Shown one piece after another: positions 44,286 to 50,800 of a stretch of DNA of 64,000 bases. This DNA comes from CAWATZ01 sp963784995 (lineage in GTDB: Bacteria > Planctomycetota > Planctomycetia > Gemmatales > Gemmataceae): NCBI GenBank assembly GCA_963784995.1, contig CAWATZ010000002.1:186001-250000 (forward strand), read 5' to 3'. Each line of letters opens with the position of its first letter. Within the stretch, counting starts at the first letter, position 1. The position numbers and the translations under genes are program-made. Below the pieces are notes generated by a model, which was not told where the DNA came from, ran no database searches, and worked only from the letters and a program-made list of their open reading frames with translations.

Positions 44286-46733
44286 TTATCGAATGCCCAA
44301 CCTTGCATTGATTTCATCAGCAAGGCTCCAATAGAAGACACCGGGTCGGGAACTCCATGTTGCTCCCCACACCGCGCTTCTTCGTTGGCCAAAGGCTTGG
44401 AGTACGTTTTTATCACCCGCTGATCCAACTGGCTGGAAGCCCGGGGTATGCGTATGGCCTGAAAAGCGCCAGCCCTCGCGAGCGTATCGCCTCGCACTTT
44501 CCACTGAAAGCTGAGGAATTGAAGGCAACCTCCCCCCAGATCCACCAACACCCCGAAGGATAAGTCGTTCCCCTCGACGGGTTAGTATCGCAAACTCGTC
44601 GCCAGTATGAAGAGTCAGGTTTCGCAGGTCTCTCATTGATACTGACCCCCGAGAAACAATCACCTGGCTCTCACTGTTAGTCAGCTGGGAAAGAAGCCAT
44701 CGTTGCCTCGGCGTGAGAGGGCGGGCCGTGCCCTGGACGGCACCTTGGACGCCTGCTGAAACAATTTGACTTCTTCCAGTCGCATCTCTGAATCTCCTCC
44801 GCACGGCATTGAGCGGAGTGGCCAGCTTGTTCCCCAAGGCACTGGCCGCAGCAGTGGCATTGTTGCCCATGGCGACGAGCAACGCATTGCTGGCTCGCAG
44901 ACCTGTCACCACGGGTTTTGCCAGCGCCGCTGCCGTTCGGCCCACAATGGGAGCGGCGACCTTGACTCCCTTGATGATAAAGCGCATCGAGAGCGAGATC
45001 AAGTTCCCTGCACCGCCGGTGAAGAACACAATCGCGGCTTGCACAACGATCCGTGACACTGCCTGGCCAATCGCCTCTCCTCCCGCATAGGACACCAGCT
45101 TGTCTTCCGAATAGAGCTGATAGGCCGTCATCAGGTTGGGAAATACGGTTTCAAAGGCGGCTGCGGCTGCCTCACGAAATGACAGGTCCTGCATTTTCGT
45201 CCACAGGGAACTCAATCCGCTGGCAATCGCCTGCACGGTCGCCACTGGGCTCGTGATCAACAGATAAGTCAGCCGCGCCACCTGATACACCACTGTGCCC
45301 ACGCCAGCGAGTCCGTTGAGCGCACCAATGGCAATTCCAGCGAGCACGCCTCCAGCCATCTGCAAATACGCCAGCGGCGAGGCCGCCGCGAACTGTTGCG
45401 CTCCAAGAGAGGGCAAGCCGTTGAACAGCGTGTTGCAGTTCGCCTCTGCCTGGCTGGGTACGTTGTTTTTGATGAAGGTGGCCAGCGCGGTTCCGTAGCG
45501 AAGAGCAAAGGCTGCTGCCACGGAGGCCCGCTCGATGGCTGGCAATTCCTGGAAGAAGGCCGTCACGCTGTTGGCCGCAAGACTGCTGACGGTAGCACCC
45601 CAGGGGCCGCTGAACGTTACGACCTGGGAGGGATTGAGCAGCACGGTGTGGAGTACACTTGCCAGGTATAGGGCGTGGCCATAACCGCCGAGCAACGAGC
45701 CGCTGGCCGCCGGAATGTCCGCCAGTGGTTTGCCGCCTCCACTGGCAAGCATTGCCGCGGGGTTGGTGTACTTCGTGGGAAGGTTCGGCTGAGGGAACAG
45801 TGTGACGCTGACGCTGCCGTCGTTGCCGACCCAGCCCACGCGCCCGAGGATGTTCAACGGTCGCGCCAGCACGGGGGTGATCGGTTGGCCGCTGCTGTTT
45901 TGCATGCCCATGAGGAACAGGGCTGCCCCCTGAGCGATGGTCGTGCTGCCGAAGGCTGTGGCATTGGTTGGATTGGCTGCGCTGGTCATGGTGCCGCCGG
46001 ACCAGACCATTTGCCCGGTGACCGTCAGCAGTCCAAAACCGCTGATGGTTCCCGCAACCAGGTAGAGCTGGTTGATGCTCAGGGATGGCTGAACAGTCTG
46101 CCCGGGCAAAGCGCCGTCATTTTGCACTCCCAGGCCGCCGTCATTGGCGCCATCGACAATGACCTGACCATTCAAGGAGGTAGCGGTCTGGAAGAGGAAG
46201 ACCTGGGCGGTGGCGCCAGTCCCGCCGCCAGCCAGAATCAATGCGGCTGAATCGCCGATGCTCCAGGTGCCGCTGCTGCTGCCGGTCAGCAGTGTCAACG
46301 TGCCAGACTGAATGTTGACCTGGCTATTGTTGTAAAACGGCAGGTTTAGTGCGCAGGCGCCGCCATTGACGCCGCCACAGTTGAGGGTGCCGTTGTTCGT
46401 GAAACTGTCGCTGCCGGTGCCGCCGATGGAGACAGCATCGTAGGCAGTGAACGTGCCGGCATTGGTCAAGTTCACCGAGCCCTGGAAGGAGACCGTGGCA
46501 TTGTCGAACAGGTAGGCGTTGCCTCCCTGGCTGATGGTGAGGTTGCGATTGCTTGCCTGTTTCGTGCCAATGCCAAAGATGAACCAGGTTGCACCCGAGG
46601 CGATCATGGTGGTCCCGGGTAAGCTGGCTGTACTCGAAGGGGTATCTGGGGTCGTGGTGGCGCTGGCCGATCCGTCGCCGCTGTTCATGACGCCGCCGGT
46701 CCAGTTGAACGTGCCCGAGACCGTCACTGTCAC
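44286..46733 (-). CDS. 5'-truncated filamentous polymorphic toxin with JAMM/JAB-like tip
   Basis: 815 residues beginning abruptly at GTG 46733, beside a perfect palindrome, with MTVTVSGTFNWTGGVMNSG. There is no export signal. The whole protein aligns with the C-terminal part of the toxin at 35716-40082: shared ASNR, NAYLFDNA, TFTAYDAV, LNCGG, LYLVAGTISGFG, ARPLNI, FFQELPAIERAS and LHTVLL. The helical region is followed after AVRRRF by a tip with the family Glu in LTLHTGDEFAIL and H-T-H at 44448-44456 (HTHTPGFQPVGSAGD), giving the HxH...SxxD pattern of JAMM proteases. It looks like an orphan toxin cassette, translatable only if a start and signal are supplied or by recombination. Confidence 0.72.
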   Translation of the reverse strand: MTVTVSGTFNWTGGVMNSGDGSASATTTPDTPSSTASLPGTTMIASGATWFIFGIGTKQASNRNLTISQGGNAYLFDNATVSFQGSVNLTNAGTFTAYDAVSIGGTGSDSFTNNGTLNCGGVNGGACALNLPFYNNSQVNIQSGTLTLLTGSSSGTWSIGDSAALILAGGGTGATAQVFLFQTATSLNGQVIVDGANDGGLGVQNDGALPGQTVQPSLSINQLYLVAGTISGFGLLTVTGQMVWSGGTMTSAANPTNATAFGSTTIAQGAALFLMGMQNSSGQPITPVLARPLNILGRVGWVGNDGSVSVTLFPQPNLPTKYTNPAAMLASGGGKPLADIPAASGSLLGGYGHALYLASVLHTVLLNPSQVVTFSGPWGATVSSLAANSVTAFFQELPAIERASVAAAFALRYGTALATFIKNNVPSQAEANCNTLFNGLPSLGAQQFAAASPLAYLQMAGGVLAGIAIGALNGLAGVGTVVYQVARLTYLLITSPVATVQAIASGLSSLWTKMQDLSFREAAAAAFETVFPNLMTAYQLYSEDKLVSYAGGEAIGQAVSRIVVQAAIVFFTGGAGNLISLSMRFIIKGVKVAAPIVGRTAAALAKPVVTGLRASNALLVAMGNNATAAASALGNKLATPLNAVRRRFRDATGRSQIVSAGVQGAVQGTARPLTPRQRWLLSQLTNSESQVIVSRGSVSMRDLRNLTLHTGDEFAILTRRGERLILRGVGGSGGRLPSIPQLSVESARRYAREGWRFSGHTHTPGFQPVGSAGDKNVLQAFGQRRSAVWGATWSSRPGVFYWSLADEINARLGIR

Positions 46734-46734
46734 T

Positions 46735-46809
46735 GACCGAAAAAGGTGTCAGGAGCCAATATTACGATTGTATGTTTCGTAATATTGGCTCCTGACACCT
46801 TTTTCGGTC
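46735..46809. repeat. Perfect 33-bp palindrome (TGTCAGGAGCC type) interrupting coding sequence
   Basis: The left arm 46735-46767 and right arm 46777-46809 are exact complements (unit GACCGAAAAAGGTGTCAGGA) with a 9-nt loop. One side abuts the abrupt start of the truncated toxin (46733); the other side cuts off a lipoprotein gene (46908). Palindromes containing TGTCAGGAGCC resemble REP sequences mobilised by IS200-like REP-associated tyrosine transposases, though no transposase is in the window. Confidence 0.92.
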
Positions 46810-46908
46810 CGCCTTGGCCTCGGTCCCCTTGTCGTTGGGGGAGCACGCTGGGGTGAGCACCAGGCTGGCGGCGATCACGAAACAGTACAACTTTCGGCAT
46901 GCGGACAT
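46762..46908 (-). pseudogene. Lipoprotein gene fragment cut off by the REP-like palindrome
   Basis: Behind a good AAAGGAG site, ATG 46908 opens MSACRKLYCFVIAASLVLTPACSPNDKGTEAKAD, a clear lipoprotein signal with lipobox LTPAC. After Ala-Asp the frame enters the palindrome (RKRCQEPILRNIQS) and stops at 46762-46764. Only the first ~34 codons are native. The rest of the gene is missing, which marks a deletion or insertion boundary between this gene and the truncated toxin. Confidence 0.7.
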
Positions 46909-46919
46909 GGACCATTCTC

Positions 46920-47010
46920 CTTTGGAAAAAACAGGGGCCTTGTGGGCCTCCTCGAACTTGACGGCCTCGTTGACGGTGATCTCGATGCGATTCTTGGAGC
47001 CAGCGGAGCT
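46920..47010 (-). pseudogene. Remnant related to the small secreted protein at 52437-52862
   Basis: The minus-strand reading AGSKNRIEITVNEAVKFEEA matches AGAKKRIEVTVGDNVKF in the secreted protein encoded at 52437-52862. Only this short block is left; it runs directly into the ribosome site of the truncated lipoprotein gene. It is evidence of a former second copy in the array. Confidence 0.5.
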
Positions 47011-47069
47011 AATTAGGTGCCTACGATGTCCTAGAATAAAGACGTGGGCCCCTTTCCGCTTTTCCGCTC

Positions 47070-47615
47070 CTATGAATCGGCTCCCGACATCTTTTCTGAC
47101 CGGTTGTCTTTCAGCGGTCGGATTTCATTGGGAGCTATTGCCTCCAACGCACGTCGCGCCCACGAGCGTACCTCGTGGTCTTCATCCCCCAAGGCTGTAA
47201 CAAGATCGGGAATGGCTGAAGATGCTCGGAACCCCATCCATTGAAGGATCACGGCGGCTTTTCTCCGCTGCATGACTTCTCCAAGACGCATTTTTTCGCC
47301 TAAAGCGATAGCTGAAGCGGGAATACCCTTCCAGAGACCTTCAGCAACAGCCGCTCTCACATCTGGATCTGGATGGTCTAACAAACTAATCAATCCCTGA
47401 ATGACCAAAGGGCTTGCTGGTTCGATACTCCCTAACGCCGTGGCTACATCGTGAGTTACTTGTCCATCTTCGTCATGAAGGGTTTCGAGAAGTTTTGAAA
47501 CCGCTTCTTTCGCTCGGGACCCAATGGCTCCTAACCCAAGTGCTGCAGCGACCCGGACGTTTGGGTGTGGATGATCAAGCATCTCTACCAGTTTCGGCAC
47601 GCAGCGCATGGTCAT
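47070..47615 (-). CDS. HEAT-repeat protein, C-terminal piece (frameshifted from the Imm1 reading frame)
   Basis: 181 residues of HEAT/PBS-lyase repeats: VPKLVEMLDHPHPNVRVAAALGLGAIG, VSKLLETLHDEDGQVTHDVATALGSI, ISLLDHPDPDVRAAVAEGLW, IPDLVTALGDEDHEVRSWARRALEAI. The first repeat starts upstream in the Imm1 frame (LAELIEKLMASDLQVAHEAETAIRSLG) and is disconnected by one extra base in GGGGCCC at 47616-47622. Correcting it would join both ORFs into one Imm1-HEAT protein of about 390 residues. HEAT arrays are protein-binding scaffolds. No signal peptide. Confidence 0.7.
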   Translation of the reverse strand: MTMRCVPKLVEMLDHPHPNVRVAAALGLGAIGSRAKEAVSKLLETLHDEDGQVTHDVATALGSIEPASPLVIQGLISLLDHPDPDVRAAVAEGLWKGIPASAIALGEKMRLGEVMQRRKAAVILQWMGFRASSAIPDLVTALGDEDHEVRSWARRALEAIAPNEIRPLKDNRSEKMSGADS

Positions 47616-48198
47616 GGGGCCCTAGGCTTCGGATGGCTGTTTCTGCTTCATGAGCCACTTGCAAATCAGATGCCATTAGTTTTTCAATCAGTTCGGCAAG
47701 CATGTTATATCCTGCAAGAAAAATAGATGCGTCCCCTTTTTGTCCCAAACGGAAACGCTCACCCTGCGGGTTGACCCAATCATGTGTGTCTGATAGTTGG
47801 CCGAGTTCCATGGCTTGAACTACGATGTCGATTACTTCTTCAACCGGCATTAAGTCTTCGATTCTGTATGTCACAGGCTCTCCCTCGCTGACAAAGTTCC
47901 GGTTCTCGGTTGCATATAGTTTGTTGGCCCGAGCAGTCCACGACAGTTGTTTCTTCATGGGCACACCCGGATACGGGTATGCAGTGACCGCAGCCAGATC
48001 ACCACCAATGCCGACAAATAATAAAGGACCGTTAGGTCTAGATACAATGACGTCACCCGGTGCCCGGCCTGCAAAAGCATGTAGGAGCTGCACTAGTTGC
48101 TGGACCGAGTACACCTCCACATACTCTCCACCTTGACGGCGGGGGTAGGGGCGCCGATTGTCCGTCACGCCACACAGCAGATCTTTATTATTTGGCAT
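47575..48198 (-). CDS. Imm1-like immunity protein running into a HEAT repeat
   Basis: ATG 48198 lies 1 bp after the toxin stop (TGA 48200-48202), with GAAGGAAAG in the toxin end serving as ribosome site. The Imm1-type core is visible: QQLVQLLHAFAGRAPGDVIVSRPNGPLLFVGIGGDLAAVTAY, and later VEEVIDIVVQAMELGQ. It resembles the immunity protein at 53037-53555 (GIGIGGGFAAVQ; ADEVIEIVV). Imm1 proteins commonly neighbour deaminase toxins of the SCP1.201 type, which matches the tip of the adjacent Rhs protein. After RFRLG the frame crosses a short repeat (47719-47745) and enters HEAT repeats; the frame then breaks at 47616-47622. Confidence 0.75.
   Translation of the reverse strand: MPNNKDLLCGVTDNRRPYPRRQGGEYVEVYSVQQLVQLLHAFAGRAPGDVIVSRPNGPLLFVGIGGDLAAVTAYPYPGVPMKKQLSWTARANKLYATENRNFVSEGEPVTYRIEDLMPVEEVIDIVVQAMELGQLSDTHDWVNPQGERFRLGQKGDASIFLAGYNMLAELIEKLMASDLQVAHEAETAIRSLGPHDHALRAETGRDA
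47719..47745. repeat. Short repeat AAATAGATGCGTCCC at the Imm1/HEAT junction
   Basis: The motif AAATAGATGCGTCCC occurs at 47722-47736 and again at 43637-43651, where the recognisable part of the long JAMM toxin begins. In both places it marks the point at which one protein module gives way to another sequence. It reads in frame as QKGDASIFL in the Imm1-HEAT ORF. Confidence 0.65.
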
Positions 48199-48199
48199 A

Positions 48200-50800
48200 T
48201 CACTTTCCTTCAAACAACTCACCATCACCATTGCTGATAGAATTGCCACTCTGGCCGTTAGGGTTAGGCTTGCACAGGTAGACTTTGAGCTTTACCCTCA
48301 GCGGAAGCATCTTGTCTAGATTGAACCGACATCCAAGAGAGTTACCCGACACCGGATCGTATTGGGAGCAGATGAAATCTCGGTTCACTACGATGTAGGC
48401 TTCGCTGACATCCTGATCGTGTAGCTTTAGCTTTCGGAGGATTGCTGCTGCCGATGCCTCGATGTGGTGATAGTTTTTACTAGTGAACCCTACAACTTTA
48501 CCTATAAGCGCTGGTGGAACCACTGGGTCGTGATACCTGCCCCGGCCAATGTTAGTAGCCAGCCAGTACACTCGTCCCGCGACAACCAATGCACCATGTG
48601 CTTGATCACCTTCTTCGTGCTTCGGTAACTGGGTAGCAATTGCTTGAGGGGTCAATCCTGTTGCCAACGGTGGATTTGTTGGAAGCTTGATCTGTTCAAA
48701 CAATTGCTTAATGGTTGTGGCAGCCTGTTCGATCAATTGCCCAAGGTGGGCGTTGGCAGCTAATGCTTGTGTTTCAGCCGTAAGCAAGGGGGGAACCGGA
48801 CCCTTCGCAGCGATAGCCGCCATCACTCCTGCACACGCTTGGATTACTTCGATCCTGGCTTGTTCCAAAGCAGTTCTCTCGTCCGCCGACACCTGGGTTA
48901 GGTCGAGGGACGCATAGTCGCGGAGCAGGTCCGAAGCCGATTTCTGCGGTAGCGGCGTGCTGGCCCGCATCACGACTGGTTGACCGTTCTGGTTGACTAC
49001 CCATAGCCGGTGGGTCTCATTCCCAACCGTAAATGTTACTGCTTTGACAACCAGCCCCTGATACTCGGGGTGGCTGTTCAGCCCAAAGTAGCCCTTGGCC
49101 TTGTCCCCCAGATAGCTGATCCCCTTCCCGATTGCGTTCAACGCCACGTTGCGCACGCTCTCGATCGAGCCGGCCACCTTCTGCGGCAGGTTCGTCAGGT
49201 CCAACTGCGCCGCGATGAAGTTCAAGCCCACCGGCACCAGGCCGTTGAGGAAGTTTGTCACCGCCTGCGACATCCCCGCCGTCTGGCCCGCCACCACGTC
49301 CTTGATGTTGTTGGCGATCGTCGTCGCCATTCCTGCCAGCTGTCCGAACTGCTCCACCGAACTGCTCAGCCACGTCACCGTGTTGTAGATCGCGCTCAGG
49401 AAATTCAGCCCCGGGACAGCGAACGTCTTCGCCAGGAACTTGATGGCCTGGGGCACCAGGTTTTGGGTGATGTAGTTGACGCCCTGCTGCAACACCTGGT
49501 CCACGATCTGTTGGGGCGACAAGTTCGCCGATGCGGCCTCCAGCCAGTTGTAGACTCCAGACACGCCCTCGCTGATCCAGGTCTGCACGTCCTGATACGC
49601 CTGCGTCACCAGGGCCACGTTGGCAGCGCCGAGCTTGTCCACCAGCACCGACTGGATGTTGTCCCAGGTCAGCTTGAAGAACTGCAGCAGCCACTGGCTC
49701 ACCTGCCCCACGTCGCTCCAGTTGCTCGGCGGCGCAGGAAGCTGGGAAAGCCCGGAAGTCAGCCATTGCATCAGGCTGTTCTGCAGCGTCGTGCCCAGGT
49801 TGCTGAAGAAGTTCTTCAGTCCCTGGCCAACCCCCGCTGCCAGGTTGGTGATGAAGTCAATCGGGTTGGTGACAATCGCCTGGAGCACATCCGTGGCCGC
49901 GTCCTTGAACTGCTGCAGCTGCGACCACAGGTCGGAGAACGCCTTGCCGAACTTCTCCAGCTGGTCCATGAACCCCTTGGCCGCGTCCAGGGTGGCATTG
50001 ACCACGGTGCTGCCCACAACCAGCAACTGCTTGCCGGCCTCGGTCACCAGCCAGGTGACCTTGTTGACGCCCGCCTGGAAGGCCTCGTAGGACCTGGCCA
50101 CGAAGTCGCCTGCCGTGGTCACCACCGTCGTGAAGGCGTTGGCCACTGCTGTGGCCACGGTGCTGGCCGTGTCGGCAACGTAGGTCGTGACCGCGTTCCA
50201 GGCGTCGGTCAGCCACCACAGTCCCGAAGTGTCAGTGTGCGTGGTCGTCTGGTTGCCGGCGAAGCGGTACAGGTTGGCATCGCCAGCCTTGATTCCTTCG
50301 GGGTCGGGGCTGGTCCAGCGGCCTGTTGCCGGATCGTAGACCCGAGCAATCGCGCCGTGGTAGAGTCCCAGGGCGGCATCGTACTGCATCCCATCCCAGC
50401 CGACCTGGCTGACCGGCAGCGATCCGGACGCGACGTTGCCGAAAGCGTCGTAGTTGGCGTGGGCCACCACCCCGCCGGGGCCGATCAGGTCACGGACAGA
50501 GCCCAGTGGGTCGGTGACTACCGTGCTAACGTTGCCACTGGCATCGACCGTGGCCAGCAGTTGGCCCGAGGGTGCGTACAGGAAGCGCTGCAGCAGGTTG
50601 CCGGCGCCATCCAGCGTGGCCGCCAGGTGCGTGCCATCGTAGACGAACTGAGTCACCTGCGTGCCGTTCGCCGGGGTCCAGACTGTCTCTTCACTCAGCT
50701 GGCCTGCCGGGTTGTACGTCTCGTCCACCTGCTCCAGCAAGTTGCCCAGACGCATCGCGGTCCTCGGCGTGGGTGATCCGGCCGTCCAGTCCATAGCCAT
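48200..50800 (-). CDS. Truncated Rhs protein, C-terminal piece with SCP1.201-like (DddA-type) deaminase tip
   Basis: 866 residues; the first ~18 are out of frame, since an extra G at 50744 (compare the paralogue at 56067) separates this from 50691-52256. It contains the last Rhs/YD repeats and the core end DPEGIKAGDANLYRFAGNQ. A ~400-residue helical region follows, with a junction at VVMRASTPLP and a ~250-residue tip. The tip has H779-x-E781 (HIEASAAAIL; His at 48464-48466, Glu at 48458-48460) and Cys811...Cys824 before LDKMLP. This is the zinc and catalytic pattern of SCP1.201-like cytidine deaminases, the family of DddA. The immunity gene follows after 1 bp. Confidence 0.8.
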   Translation of the reverse strand: MAMDWTAGSPTPRTAMRLGNLLEQVDETYNPAGQLSEETVWTPANGTQVTQFVYDGTHLAATLDGAGNLLQRFLYAPSGQLLATVDASGNVSTVVTDPLGSVRDLIGPGGVVAHANYDAFGNVASGSLPVSQVGWDGMQYDAALGLYHGAIARVYDPATGRWTSPDPEGIKAGDANLYRFAGNQTTTHTDTSGLWWLTDAWNAVTTYVADTASTVATAVANAFTTVVTTAGDFVARSYEAFQAGVNKVTWLVTEAGKQLLVVGSTVVNATLDAAKGFMDQLEKFGKAFSDLWSQLQQFKDAATDVLQAIVTNPIDFITNLAAGVGQGLKNFFSNLGTTLQNSLMQWLTSGLSQLPAPPSNWSDVGQVSQWLLQFFKLTWDNIQSVLVDKLGAANVALVTQAYQDVQTWISEGVSGVYNWLEAASANLSPQQIVDQVLQQGVNYITQNLVPQAIKFLAKTFAVPGLNFLSAIYNTVTWLSSSVEQFGQLAGMATTIANNIKDVVAGQTAGMSQAVTNFLNGLVPVGLNFIAAQLDLTNLPQKVAGSIESVRNVALNAIGKGISYLGDKAKGYFGLNSHPEYQGLVVKAVTFTVGNETHRLWVVNQNGQPVVMRASTPLPQKSASDLLRDYASLDLTQVSADERTALEQARIEVIQACAGVMAAIAAKGPVPPLLTAETQALAANAHLGQLIEQAATTIKQLFEQIKLPTNPPLATGLTPQAIATQLPKHEEGDQAHGALVVAGRVYWLATNIGRGRYHDPVVPPALIGKVVGFTSKNYHHIEASAAAILRKLKLHDQDVSEAYIVVNRDFICSQYDPVSGNSLGCRFNLDKMLPLRVKLKVYLCKPNPNGQSGNSISNGDGELFEGK

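Noticed and set aside
46735..46809. Complete insertion sequence
   Set aside because: The element is only a 33-bp palindrome with a 9-nt loop; there is no transposase ORF and no target-site duplication could be recognised.
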